A stretch of 64,000 bases of DNA from positions 7,874,001-7,938,000 of the forward strand of contig NZ_JADBEM010000001.1 in NCBI RefSeq assembly GCF_014873875.1, in the 5' to 3' direction. Shown piece after piece: positions 33,207-42,261 of this stretch (the stretch's first letter is position 1; every line of letters starts with the position of its first letter). The notes beneath the pieces are model-generated. The model worked only from the letters and a program-made list of their open reading frames with translations. It made no database searches and had not been told where the DNA came from. The translations under genes and the position numbers were made by a program. The stretch comes from Actinopolymorpha pittospori. Lineage in GTDB: Bacteria; Actinomycetota; Actinomycetes; Propionibacteriales; Actinopolymorphaceae.

Positions 33207-33278
33207 CCCCGGCGCCCGATCCGACTAGCCGATCCCACCGGCGCCCGATCCGACTGGCGCCCGATCCCGCTGGCCAGG
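33207..33278. repeat. Short degenerate direct repeats upstream of the PI-PLC gene
   Basis: Three copies of GGCGCCCGATCC with linked GACT or CGCT, and a partial GCCGATCC copy, are spread over about 70 bp. The 295-bp gap 33132-33426 has no gene otherwise; the promoter of the phospholipase must be here. Confidence 0.5.
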
Positions 33279-33426
33279 CCCGGACATGCACGCTCTGACC
33301 ACGGCCTGGCAGCGACCGGATACCCAAGGTGGAGCCCAAGATCCCATCAGGTCGCCGTCCGCTGTTCACCCGGCGGCCGCGACGGCAGGCCAACCTTGGC
33401 GCTCGATCGATCCCAGAAGGAGTGAC

Positions 33427-34626
33427 ATGCGCGCACCCGCCCGCTTTGGTGTCGCGGCGCTTGCCGCCGCCGCGACCGTCGCCGTCTCCGCGGTCATCCC
33501 GGCCGTCCGGGCAGCCGACCCGGCTCCCACCGCCCCGGCCGCCGACATCTCCGCCGCCGCACCTCCCGTCGTCCGGCCGAACGACGTTCGGATGAACCAG
33601 ATCCAGATCATCGGCGCCCACAACGCCTTCCACCGGGAGATGCAGGGTGCCGAGCTCGCGGAGTCGATCAAGATCGACCCCGGCTATCCCCAGTGGGGCT
33701 TCTACTCCCACGCCTCCGTCGGCGACCTGCTCGAGCGGCAGAACGTCCGCGCCCTCGAGTTCGACCTGCTGCCCGACCCGGACGGCGGCCTCTACCGCAA
33801 CCCGCTGGCCCGTCAGCGCGCCGGGCTCGGTCCGATCGAGGACCCGGACATGGCCCAGCCGGGCATGAAGGTCATCCATGTCGCCGACCAGGACTACAAC
33901 TCGACCTGCCGGACCTTCGTGCGCTGCATGGAGCAGGTGCGCACCTGGTCCCGCGCCAACCCTGGGCACGTACCGGTCTTCCTGCAGATCGAGCTCAAGC
34001 AGACCGACGACCGGTGGGAGAAGCTCGGCGGCGCCGTGAGCCCGCCCTGGACTCCGGAGCTGCTGAACGACATCGACACCGAGATCCGCTCCGTCTTCAC
34101 CGAGGACGAGCTGATCACCGCCGACGACCTACGCCGGCCCGGCATGACGTTGGAGCAGTCGATCCTCACCCACGGCTGGCCCAAGCTTTCCTGGGCGCGC
34201 GGCAAGTTCATGGTCTTCTTCGACAACGCCGCCGACATCCGCGACATGTACATCGCGCACCGCCCCAACCTCGAGGGGCGTGCGGTCTTCACCCGCGGTC
34301 CCGAGGGCGCACCGGACGCCGCGATCACCCAGGTGAACGACCCGCGCGGCGCCAACCAGGCCGTGATCCAAGACCTCGTACGCAAGGGCTACATCGTGCG
34401 GACCCGGTCCGACGAACCGCTCAGCACGGTGAAGAACCGCGAGTACAGCCGGGTGCCGATCGCCCTCGACAGTGGGGCGCAGCTGGTGACGACGGACTTC
34501 CCGACAGTCGGGATGGCCGCGCGGTACGACAGCGACCTGGTGGCCGAGCTTCCCGGCAACGTGCCGGTTCGGTGCAACCCGGTGTCGGTTCCGAATGCCT
34601 GCAAGGACACCGGGCTGGAGCACTGA
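33427..34626 (+). CDS. Secreted Ca2+-dependent phosphatidylinositol-specific phospholipase C-like protein
   Basis: A 399-aa exported protein. It has a signal peptide (basic MRAPARFGV, hydrophobic Ala/Val core, cleavage near VRAADP) and a PI-PLC TIM barrel. The first catalytic His is in IQIIGAHNAFHREM; RALEFDLLPDPDGG holds the Glu/Asp of the metal site; the second His is probably in GMKVIHVADQDYNSTCRT. These features are those of the PI-PLC-C1 (Ca2+-dependent) family, which cleaves phosphatidylinositol or related lipids. ATG 33427 has AGAAGGAG 5 nt upstream. Transcribed alone, followed by a strong terminator. Confidence 0.88.
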   Translation: MRAPARFGVAALAAAATVAVSAVIPAVRAADPAPTAPAADISAAAPPVVRPNDVRMNQIQIIGAHNAFHREMQGAELAESIKIDPGYPQWGFYSHASVGDLLERQNVRALEFDLLPDPDGGLYRNPLARQRAGLGPIEDPDMAQPGMKVIHVADQDYNSTCRTFVRCMEQVRTWSRANPGHVPVFLQIELKQTDDRWEKLGGAVSPPWTPELLNDIDTEIRSVFTEDELITADDLRRPGMTLEQSILTHGWPKLSWARGKFMVFFDNAADIRDMYIAHRPNLEGRAVFTRGPEGAPDAAITQVNDPRGANQAVIQDLVRKGYIVRTRSDEPLSTVKNREYSRVPIALDSGAQLVTTDFPTVGMAARYDSDLVAELPGNVPVRCNPVSVPNACKDTGLEH

Positions 34627-34639
34627 GCTCGACGCTTCT

Positions 34640-34669
34640 CGTCGGGGCCGCCGCACGGCGGCCCCGACG
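34640..34669. terminator. Strong bidirectional terminator
   Basis: A perfect 13-bp stem CGTCGGGGCCGCC (34640-34652) with its complement at 34657-34669 and a GCAC tetraloop lies between the convergent PI-PLC and PEBP genes. Confidence 0.82.
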
Positions 34670-34689
34670 ACGTTCGCGACAGGTGCGGC

Positions 34690-35238
34690 TCAGGCCTCGT
34701 AGATGGCGGTCAGCGTGGCCCGCGCGAGCGTGTGCCCGAAGAGGTTGAAGCCGAGCAACGCCGGGCTCGCGCCCTCGGGAAGCTCGAGTTCGGCCACGTC
34801 GAGCGCGTGGACGACGAAGAAGTACCGGTGCGGACCGTGCCCGGCCGGCGGGGCCGCGCCGATGTACTGGCGCACGCCACCGTCGTTGGCCAGGGTGACC
34901 GCCTGCGACGGCAGCGCGGAACTGCCCGGGTCACCCGCACCGGTCGGCAGGTCGGTGACCGTCACCGGGAGGTTGTAGACGGCCCAGTGCCAGAACCCGC
35001 TCGCGGTCGGGGCGTCCGGGTCGTAGACCGTGACGGCGAAGCTACGCGTCTGCTCGGGAAAGCCCGTCCACGCCAGCTGGGGTGAGGTGTCGGTCCCGCC
35101 CGCGCCGAACAGCCCGGACAACTGCGGCGTGCTCAGCGTCTCGCCCGCCGCGATGTCCCTGCTCGTCAGGACGAACTCCGGCACCTTCGGCAACGCGTCG
35201 TACGGGTCGAAACCGGCAGGCCTCTTCGCCTCGGTCAT
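34690..35238 (-). CDS. YbhB/YbcL-type Raf-kinase-inhibitor-like (PEBP) protein
   Basis: A 182-aa phosphatidylethanolamine-binding-protein fold member. The ligand-pocket motifs [20 protein letters not shown] (about 73-92) and [14 protein letters not shown] (about 141-154) are conserved, as is [10 protein letters not shown]. The bacterial group is cytoplasmic here (no signal peptide) and has no established reaction. It begins with ATG 35238. It is separate from the acyltransferase operon: 85 bp lie between the two genes. Confidence 0.92.
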   Translation of the reverse strand: MTEAKRPAGFDPYDALPKVPEFVLTSRDIAAGETLSTPQLSGLFGAGGTDTSPQLAWTGFPEQTRSFAVTVYDPDAPTASGFWHWAVYNLPVTVTDLPTGAGDPGSSALPSQAVTLANDGGVRQYIGAAPPAGHGPHRYFFVVHALDVAELELPEGASPALLGFNLFGHTLARATLTAIYEA

Positions 35239-35323
35239 GAATCCTCCAGCCCTGTGAGGTGAGTCGACAGCACATCCCCAGCAGCGAGAGTAGCGACCCT
35301 GCCTGGATGCTCCTGGTCAACGG

Positions 35324-36256
35324 CTACTTCCAGGCGCCCCGCCGCTGGCCTTCCTCCGGAGGAGCCGTCTGCGCCCAGATGCGCCGCCACGACGCCACCG
35401 GGGGTCCGGACGGGTCGGGGGTCTCACCTCGGGCCGCGCGCCGGGCGGCGTCCCACCAGGTCGTCGCGTCCTCGTCGAGGAGCCTGGCCACGCCCTGTTG
35501 GATGCGCGGTGCGAAGGTCCGCGGCGCCTCACCCTCGGCCGGCCAGATCGGCTCACCGAACCGGACCCGGACCGGCAGCCGCCCCGGCCGGGGCCAACCG
35601 CGGCCCCTGGGCATGGCGGCGTAGGAGCCACGGATCCCGATCGGGATGACCGGTACACCGTGCTCGACGGCGAGCCACGAGGCCCCCAGGCGGAAACGTC
35701 CGGCCCAGCCGTCGACCGAGCGGGTGCCTTCGGGGAAGACCACGACGTTCCAGCCCTGGTCGAGCAGGTCGCCCGGTGTCGTCGACATGGTGCCGCCGCG
35801 GCGTTCGATCGGGAAGGTGTTGAACACCATCGCCGAACCGCTCGCCCGCCACCAGGTGTCGAAGAAGTAGTCGGCGGCGGCAGCGACGGCGGTCTGCCGC
35901 CGCCACTCGTCGGGAAGCGAGCAGAGGATGAGCGGGGTGTCGAGGTGCGAGGTGTGGTTGGCCACGAACAACACCGGCGGCTTCACCCGGGTCAGCACGT
36001 CCAGGCCAGCCGCCTGCGGCGTGACGGTCGAACGCAGCAGCGGCCCGAGGCCGAAACGCTGCACCGCGTCGCGCACGGCGTTGGCCGTGGGTGTCCGGGC
36101 CCACGCGGTCGGGAAGACAGACTGCTGCTTGGGCGGCTGGAACGGCTCCGCGCTCCCCGGCACCAGCGGTCGGCGACCCCAGCGCCAACCGCGTGCGACC
36201 ATGCGTACTTCCTGCGCGGTCTCCCTGACGAACCGCACCGGGTTCTTCTCGCTCAT
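35324..36256 (-). CDS. 1-acyl-sn-glycerol-3-phosphate acyltransferase-like (PlsC family)
   Basis: A 310-aa acyltransferase. Block I VANHTSHLDTPLIL (HxxxxD), block II around FNTFPIERRGGT, block III VVFPEGTRSVDGW and block IV VPVIPIGIRG are all present. These enzymes acylate lysophosphatidic acid or related lyso-lipids at the membrane. Here the N-terminus is soluble-looking and about 60 residues long. Start ATG 36256 lies 8 nt after the LarA-like stop. As last gene of a four-gene operon it suggests that the operon makes a lipid. Confidence 0.9.
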   Translation of the reverse strand: MSEKNPVRFVRETAQEVRMVARGWRWGRRPLVPGSAEPFQPPKQQSVFPTAWARTPTANAVRDAVQRFGLGPLLRSTVTPQAAGLDVLTRVKPPVLFVANHTSHLDTPLILCSLPDEWRRQTAVAAAADYFFDTWWRASGSAMVFNTFPIERRGGTMSTTPGDLLDQGWNVVVFPEGTRSVDGWAGRFRLGASWLAVEHGVPVIPIGIRGSYAAMPRGRGWPRPGRLPVRVRFGEPIWPAEGEAPRTFAPRIQQGVARLLDEDATTWWDAARRAARGETPDPSGPPVASWRRIWAQTAPPEEGQRRGAWK

Positions 36257-36263
36257 GCCACGC

Positions 36264-37844
36264 TCACCGCACATCCGAGATGAGGTGCGGCGGGTTGTGG
36301 GTGTAGGTGATGGACGGCGAACGTCCAACCGTTCCGCTGACCATCTCCAGCGCGTCGGCGAGGGTCGAGGCGGCCCGGAAGCCCATCCGCTCCACCGATC
36401 GGCGGTCGGCACCCACCCACACGACGTCGCCCACGTGGTCCATCGCGTGCGCCGCCCAGTACCACATGTAGAACGGGTGGACGCCGTGGTAGGCGTAGGA
36501 CGTGCGGTAGAGGTGGATGTACCACGGGTCGGTGGCGTACTGCTTCTCGAAGCGCTGCTCGATGACCGCGGGGTCGGTCGACTCCGCGAGCACCTCCTCG
36601 AAGAAGTCGACGTAGCTCGGGTGGTGCAGCTGGCTGAACTCGTAGGGCACCGGGTGGTAGAGGATGACCGCCCCGCCCTGACGCACCACCGGCTTGCCGC
36701 GGTAGGAGTTGAAGAAGTAGCCGAGGCCCATGCACGTCGCGAGGATGGGATTCATCGGGGCGTTGACGTTGTAGGGGCCGAGGTAGGGCACGCCCATGAT
36801 CAGAACGTCGGACTGTCCCTGCACCTCGACGGCCTGCTGGCGGAAGACGTTGGCCAGGGTCTTCTCGTGCACGGCCTCGGTCTCACCAGCATGGACGCCG
36901 GTGATGCCGTAGGGCGCCTGGACGTTCTGGAAGATCTTCCGCGTGAGCCTCGACGGCGAGACGGCCAGACCGCGCCGCGCGGCCAGCATGGACGCCTGGT
37001 CCTTGAGACTCCACTCCCACTCGCGCTTGTTGAGGAAGTCGAAGGGCGAGGGGAAGACGTCGTTGTTCAGCGTCGTCTCGATGGTGAAGATCTTGACGTG
37101 GTCCTTGAGCAGCCGGCCCATCCGCCAGGCGGAGTGGTGCATCGCGGACTTCTTGTGGTCCATGAACGAGCGCGAGTTCACCATCGTGTGCGTGTTGTGG
37201 TGATGGCGCAGCGAGCGGTAGGACGCGAGCCCGATCGGCACCGACTTGTGGCCACCGTCCATCGGGACGATGTTGATGTTGACGTAGACCAGCAGGTCGG
37301 ACTCGGCCGCCCGCTTGTTGATCTCGACCTCTTCGCCGTGGTCGGTCGTCCCGATGAACGCCAGGTTGTCGGGGTCCTCGGCGTCGTGGTTGTAGAGCAG
37401 GCCATCGGGCGCGAACGAGCGGTAGACCCGCTCGCCCAGCGCGTGCTGCAACTCGCTCGGCATCATCCGTCGGTGCAGCGCGAGCGCCGCGATGATCTGC
37501 ACGTCGTCGACACCGGCCTCGGCCGCCATCGTGAGCACCTGCTCGATGACCCGCTGCCGGATGTCCGGCCGCTTCATCGGCGGCAGGGGCAGCGACACGT
37601 CGTCGAAGGCGATCGTGAGCTTCATGCCGGGGCGCAGCAGCGCGCGAAGCGGCTCGGAGTTCTCCGGCTGCTCCAGTGCGTGCCGGATGGCACCGTCGAC
37701 GTCGCGGAGCCCAGGCAGCGACTCCGGCGAGTAGACCACGCGGGTGCCGAGGGGGAACTTCTCCAGCCGGAATCCCTCGCCGTTGTGCACGACGAGGGGT
37801 GGCGTACGGTCGTCGACCTCGAGTACGAATCCTGGTCGGCTCAC
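36264..37844 (-). CDS. LarA-like (nickel-pincer lactate racemase family) protein
   Basis: A 526-aa homologue of LarA, larger than the usual 420-430 aa. Visible family parts are FDDVSLPLPP (residues 80-89, cf. DDxTR), ALALHRRMMP with His124, IGTTDHGEEVEIN, and DGGHKSVPIGLASYRSL with Lys200, the probable pincer-cofactor lysine, then His214-216. The PH of the PHxxAGFSGGRK motif reads PM here, so one of the two acid/base histidines of lactate racemase seems missing. No larB, larC or larE cofactor genes are near. The substrate is probably a 2-hydroxyacid-like group on an unknown molecule. The GTG start 37844 overlaps the preceding stop. Confidence 0.83.
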   Translation of the reverse strand: MSRPGFVLEVDDRTPPLVVHNGEGFRLEKFPLGTRVVYSPESLPGLRDVDGAIRHALEQPENSEPLRALLRPGMKLTIAFDDVSLPLPPMKRPDIRQRVIEQVLTMAAEAGVDDVQIIAALALHRRMMPSELQHALGERVYRSFAPDGLLYNHDAEDPDNLAFIGTTDHGEEVEINKRAAESDLLVYVNINIVPMDGGHKSVPIGLASYRSLRHHHNTHTMVNSRSFMDHKKSAMHHSAWRMGRLLKDHVKIFTIETTLNNDVFPSPFDFLNKREWEWSLKDQASMLAARRGLAVSPSRLTRKIFQNVQAPYGITGVHAGETEAVHEKTLANVFRQQAVEVQGQSDVLIMGVPYLGPYNVNAPMNPILATCMGLGYFFNSYRGKPVVRQGGAVILYHPVPYEFSQLHHPSYVDFFEEVLAESTDPAVIEQRFEKQYATDPWYIHLYRTSYAYHGVHPFYMWYWAAHAMDHVGDVVWVGADRRSVERMGFRAASTLADALEMVSGTVGRSPSITYTHNPPHLISDVR

Positions 37845-39025
37845 CTGCTGCTCCTTAGATCGAACGCCACTTTGACGGTTCCCAGTCGGCCGGCCGAGTG
37901 GGCGTGGTCGAGGGCTTCCCGCCAACGGTAGAGCGGATAACGTCCGCCGACGACCCCGTCGAGGGGTGCGGCGGCGGCCAACTCGAACGCCTTCTGGAAG
38001 GCGTCCCGGCCCTGTGTGGCGTAGGTGCCGGCGACCTCGAGTTCACGGAACCAGACCGGGGAAAGATCCGCGCCCGCGGAGGGCATGCCGGACAGCACGA
38101 CCCGACCGCCGGCGCGGGTGACCCGCAGCGCGGTGCTGAGGGAGTCCTTGCTGCCCACGGCGTCGACCGCGACGTCGACCCCGCCGAGCAGGAACTCCCC
38201 GGTGCGCTCGGGCACCAGCCGGAACGCCTGGGTCGCGCGCCGGACCCGTGCGGGCACCTCGTCCGGCGCGATCACGTCGGTCGCGCCGAACGCCTTCGCA
38301 AGCTCACGTTGACGGGGGTGCTTGGCGACCACGCTGATCCGACCGGCTCCGGTCAGTTCGCGCAGCGCGAGCGTCGCGAAGAGGCCAACCGCGCCCGCAC
38401 CGGACACCAGGACCGAACCTCCGTCGGGCACCTGCGCGCGCTTCGCGGTGTGCACGGCGCACGCGAGCGGCTCCACCAGCACCGCGCGCTCGTCGGAGAG
38501 GCCGTCGGGTACGGCGTGCAGCTGGCTGCGGTGGGCCATCAGCTGGCCGCCCCACCCACCGCCGGTGTCGGCGCAGTACCCGGTCTGCAGGCCGGGCGAG
38601 ACGTGCCCGACCGTGATGCGGTCACACCGGTTGGTGTGGCCGCTCGCGCAGGACTCGCAGCGCTCGACGCCGCGAGCCGCACAGGACAACACCGGGTCGA
38701 GGACGACGCGGGTGCCGGCGGGCAGGTCCTCGCAGTCGTCGAGGAGTTCGCCGACCACCTCGTGGCCAGGGACGAACGGCATCGAGACCAGGGCCGAGAA
38801 GTACAGGCTGGTCTGGCCGAACAACGCGCCGAGGTCGGACCCGCAGATCCCGGACAGGATCGGCTTGACCCTGGCCCAGCCCGGACCACTCGTACGCGGC
38901 TCCTCGCGGTTCACCAGCCGGACCGGCGCGGCCGGCCCGGTCAGGATGCCGGGGATCCGGCCGCCGACCGCGCGCGCCGCGATGTAGCGGGGCAGCGAGC
39001 GGTACATCTCCAACGCCAGCATCAT
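37841..39025 (-). CDS. Zinc-dependent medium-chain alcohol dehydrogenase
   Basis: A 394-aa MDR-family dehydrogenase. Catalytic-zinc region GICGSDLGALFGQ and VPGHEVVGELLDD, structural-zinc cysteines in CAARGVERCESCASGHTNRC, and the Rossmann motif VLVSGAGAVGLFATLAL are present. It oxidises an alcohol or reduces an aldehyde with NAD(P). The two adjacent genes (acyl reductase and LarA-like) overlap it at both ends by 4 bp, so all are made together. The chain length of its substrate cannot be read from the sequence. Confidence 0.9.
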   Translation of the reverse strand: MMLALEMYRSLPRYIAARAVGGRIPGILTGPAAPVRLVNREEPRTSGPGWARVKPILSGICGSDLGALFGQTSLYFSALVSMPFVPGHEVVGELLDDCEDLPAGTRVVLDPVLSCAARGVERCESCASGHTNRCDRITVGHVSPGLQTGYCADTGGGWGGQLMAHRSQLHAVPDGLSDERAVLVEPLACAVHTAKRAQVPDGGSVLVSGAGAVGLFATLALRELTGAGRISVVAKHPRQRELAKAFGATDVIAPDEVPARVRRATQAFRLVPERTGEFLLGGVDVAVDAVGSKDSLSTALRVTRAGGRVVLSGMPSAGADLSPVWFRELEVAGTYATQGRDAFQKAFELAAAAPLDGVVGGRYPLYRWREALDHAHSAGRLGTVKVAFDLRSSR

Positions 39026-41322
39026 GAGCTGCTCCCACCGTTAGCGCCCGGAAGGGTGAGCCGGGAGACCGAGCTGGAGGTCTTCCAGTCCTCCACCGGC
39101 CACCGGCCCTTGCGCGCCTCGCGCCACAGGGTGACGTCCGGGCTCACCGCGACCGGACGCCCGACGGCCCGCAGCATCGGCAGGTCGGAGTGGCTGTCGG
39201 CGTAGGCGTAGGACTTGGCGAGGTCGAAGTCGTTCTGGAGCGCGAAGCGCCGAAGCCAGGCCGCCCGTGCCTCGCCCACCAGCGGCGGACGGGTGAGGAA
39301 CCCGGTGCACCGGCCGCGGTCGTCGATCGCCAGGTCGGCCGCGATGATCTCGTCGAACAACGGCTCCAACGGGCGCGTCAGTGGCCGGATCGCACCGGTG
39401 ATGAGGACGGTCCGGTGACCCGCCGCACGGTGCTCCCGGACGCGACGCAGCGCCGCCGCGGACACGCGTTCGAGCACGTGCTGGGACAGCGAGTCGTCGA
39501 CCAGGCGCTCCAGCTCCTGGAAGTCGGCGCCGGCGTACCTGCGGTAGACCGCACGCAGGAACCGCCCGCGGTCCTTGCGTTCGGCGTTGAGGAATCCGGG
39601 CATCCGGCGCAGCAGCGCGCCGACCTCGCGCGCCCGGCCCTGTCCGTCCAGCTCGGGCATCCGCAGCCAGAGGTAGGTCTCGACGACGTTGGAGGACAGC
39701 AACGTGCCGTCCATGTCGAACGCCGCGACGATGCCCTCGCCCTGCGGCAGCTGCTTCGCGACCTGGGGGGCGGAACGACCGCGCCGGCGCCGGATCACGT
39801 CGTACTTGCGCATCGACTCCGTGACGGCGGGACAGTGCAGCTCGACCAGGTAGTAGTGCCAGTCGAACGTCGTGATGTCGAAGGAGAACTCCCGCTGGTC
39901 CTCGGGGTCGAGGCCATGGAAGAGCGCCCAGGTGTTGTCGTCGGTGAAGACGAGCTCGGTCTCGAGGTAGGCGCGGTAGAGGTCGTGGTAGCGGCGCAGG
40001 AAGTCCAGCCGGCGTTGCTGCTGGTCGAGCTCGCGCGCCAGCTTGCGCACCCGGTCACCGCGCGGCGCGTGCGTGACGAGGAAGTCGGCGGCCTTGTGCG
40101 CACGCTCACCGAGGACGAGTGTCCGCTCGACGCGTTCGCCGCCCGGGAAACGCCAGATGGGCAGCCGGACCGCACCGCGTTCGCCCATGTCGAACGGGTT
40201 CTTGTCGAAGTACTCCCGGATGAGGTCGAACAGCCGCGCGAAGATCAGCGGGTTGCGCGCGCCGGAGGTGACCTGGAAGTACGCCGGAGTGCCCGGCTCG
40301 GGGAGGACCGAGGCGGCGGCGAGCGTCGCGTTGACCACGTGGTCGACCGGCACGACGTCGCACTGGGAGTCGGGGCTCGCGGGGAACTCCGGCAGCTCGC
40401 CGCGACCGTAGGCCAGGATCAGCGGCTCGGCCATCTTGAAGCCCTCGATCCAACCCGGGAAGGGCGTCTCGAGCGCGCTCTCGATGATGCTGGGCCGCAT
40501 GATGGTGACCGGCAGCGGCGCGCCGACCTCCTCGACGACCCGCTCGCCCAGCGCCTTGGTGAAGGTGTAGACGTCGGTCCAGCCAAGCGAACGCGCGCGT
40601 TCGCCGCCGGCCTCGACGAGCTTCTTGTCGACCCACTCCTTGCGCCGGCGCTCGGTGTCCTGGGCCGAGGTGATCGGCCCGGCCCGCAGGTGGTCACGCT
40701 CGGCCGCGCGACGAAGCTTCGCCAGCACGCCCGGCGCACGTGACGTCTCCTCGATGCGGTCGCGCATGGCGAGGCCCCAGTGGGCTTCGGTGCGCCAGTC
40801 GGCGTCGTGCTCGACCGGGCCCTCCGGGATCGCGCCGCGGCGTCGACCGGAGACGTAGGCCGTCGAGACGTGGACGTAGTGGGCGTTGCTGCCGCTGTCC
40901 AGGATGCGCCGGAGCAGTTGCTCGGTGCCGAGCACGTTGGTCTGGAACGCCTGGTTGATCGGCGGGTCGAACGAGACGTCGCCCGCGCAGTGGATCACGA
41001 TGTCCAGGTCGTTCGGCAGCGCCGGCACGTCGGACAGGTCACCCTCGAGCACGGTGACGCGGGCGTCGAGGAGCGCGGACAAGTCGCCGGCGTACCTCTC
41101 GCGTACCTGCTCGAAGATCGGCTTGTTGAGCACCTGCTCCATCCGCGAGCGCCCGCTGAGCGATCCCTTCCGACGCACCAGTGCCACGACGTGGGTGTCG
41201 GGAAGGTCGCGGAGAATGCGGTGCAGCAGGGCTTCGCCGACGAAGCCGGTGACCCCGGTGAGAAGCATCCGCTTCCCCTCGAGTCGCTCCCTGAGCTTCA
41301 AGCGCTCCCCCTCTGTGGACAC
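39022..41322 (-). CDS. Fatty acyl reductase-like SDR fused to HAD-IB phosphatase
   Basis: A fusion of about 766 aa. The N-terminal part (about 15-400) is a NAD-binding_4 (male-sterility/fatty acyl-CoA reductase-like) short-chain dehydrogenase: LLTGVTGFVGEALLHRIL, VIHCAGDVSFDPPIN, VSTAYVSG and the YTFTKALGE Tyr-Lys pair. A linker region (about 400-530) leads to a HAD-IB phosphatase: AAFDMDGTLLSSNVVETYL, VLITGAIRPLTRPLEPL and YADSHSDLPMLRAVG. Together it could reduce an activated acyl group and hydrolyse a phosphate. I chose GTG 41322, preceded by GGGGGGAG; an in-frame ATG at 41406 is possible. First gene of the four-gene operon. Confidence 0.85.
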   Translation of the reverse strand: MSTEGERLKLRERLEGKRMLLTGVTGFVGEALLHRILRDLPDTHVVALVRRKGSLSGRSRMEQVLNKPIFEQVRERYAGDLSALLDARVTVLEGDLSDVPALPNDLDIVIHCAGDVSFDPPINQAFQTNVLGTEQLLRRILDSGSNAHYVHVSTAYVSGRRRGAIPEGPVEHDADWRTEAHWGLAMRDRIEETSRAPGVLAKLRRAAERDHLRAGPITSAQDTERRRKEWVDKKLVEAGGERARSLGWTDVYTFTKALGERVVEEVGAPLPVTIMRPSIIESALETPFPGWIEGFKMAEPLILAYGRGELPEFPASPDSQCDVVPVDHVVNATLAAASVLPEPGTPAYFQVTSGARNPLIFARLFDLIREYFDKNPFDMGERGAVRLPIWRFPGGERVERTLVLGERAHKAADFLVTHAPRGDRVRKLARELDQQQRRLDFLRRYHDLYRAYLETELVFTDDNTWALFHGLDPEDQREFSFDITTFDWHYYLVELHCPAVTESMRKYDVIRRRRGRSAPQVAKQLPQGEGIVAAFDMDGTLLSSNVVETYLWLRMPELDGQGRAREVGALLRRMPGFLNAERKDRGRFLRAVYRRYAGADFQELERLVDDSLSQHVLERVSAAALRRVREHRAAGHRTVLITGAIRPLTRPLEPLFDEIIAADLAIDDRGRCTGFLTRPPLVGEARAAWLRRFALQNDFDLAKSYAYADSHSDLPMLRAVGRPVAVSPDVTLWREARKGRWPVEDWKTSSSVSRLTLPGANGGSSS

Positions 41323-41527
41323 TATGGACGGGACTCCCCCCCTGACCTGGTTCGCACACCCTATCCGGATGCCCTCCGTCATCGGGCGAACCCGTCCGTA
41401 ACTCACCGTGTGATCGTCTGGTTACGCAGTGGTCGCCTCGGCGTCGTCCGGCCGGGCATCACGTCGCGCCCGGCCGGTGCCGGGTGGAGGGCACGGACCG
41501 GATCGCCGACGCTATCTGCCCCGGCGG

Positions 41528-42250
41528 TCAGTCGCGGGTGGTGGCCAGCGCCTCTTCGAGCGTGAAGGCCCCGGCGTACAACGCCGTACCGACGATCGCG
41601 CCCTCCACGCCGAGCGGCACCAGGGCGGCGATGGCACGCAGGTCGGACAGGGTCGACACACCTCCGGACGCGATCACCGGCCGGTCTGTCGCCGCGCAGA
41701 CGGAACGGAGCAACTCGACGTTGGGCCCCTGCAGCATGCCGTCCTTGTTGACGTCGGTGACGACGTAACGCGCGCAGCCTTCGGAGTCGAGCCGGGCAAG
41801 CGTCTCGAAGAGGTCGCCGCCCTCCCGGGTCCAGCCGCGTGCCGCCAGCGTGCGTCCTCGAACGTCCAGACCCACAGCGACGCGGTCGCCGTACTTCGCG
41901 ATCGCGCGGGCGCACCATTCGGGGTTCTCCAGCGCCGCGGTACCGATGTTGACCCGGGCGCAGCCGGTGCTCATCGCCCAGTCCAGCGCGTCGTCGTCGC
42001 GGAGACCACCTGACAACTCCACCTTGACGTCGAGGCGGTCGATGATGTCGGCGAGCAACGTCCGGTTGTCGCCGCGCCCGAACGCCGCGTCCAGGTCGAC
42101 CAGGTGGACCCAGTCCGCCCCGGCTCGCTGCCAGGCGAGGGCCGCCTCGAGCGGACTGCCGTACTGCCCGCCGGTACCGGCCCGGCCCTGTACCAACTGG
42201 ACGGCCTGGCCATCGACGACATCGACCGCGGGAAGCAGCGTGAGGCTCAT
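41528..42250 (-). CDS. priA: Bifunctional HisA/TrpF-type isomerase PriA
   Basis: The 240-aa (beta-alpha)8-barrel isomerase of actinobacteria that converts ProFAR in histidine synthesis and phosphoribosyl-anthranilate in tryptophan synthesis. [20 protein letters not shown] includes the first catalytic Asp; [13 protein letters not shown] and [19 protein letters not shown] (second Asp) follow; [11 protein letters not shown] binds phosphate. No separate trpF is in the window. The dual role is known for this actinobacterial group and inferred here. Followed by 205 bp without gene (41323-41527) before the lipid-type operon. Confidence 0.94.
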   Translation of the reverse strand: MSLTLLPAVDVVDGQAVQLVQGRAGTGGQYGSPLEAALAWQRAGADWVHLVDLDAAFGRGDNRTLLADIIDRLDVKVELSGGLRDDDALDWAMSTGCARVNIGTAALENPEWCARAIAKYGDRVAVGLDVRGRTLAARGWTREGGDLFETLARLDSEGCARYVVTDVNKDGMLQGPNVELLRSVCAATDRPVIASGGVSTLSDLRAIAALVPLGVEGAIVGTALYAGAFTLEEALATTRD

Positions 42251-42261
42251 GGTCGCCGAGA

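Noticed and set aside
35928-37931. 667-codon plus-strand open frame over the acyltransferase and LarA-like genes
   Set aside because: It is antisense to two conserved proteins and has no recognisable domain.
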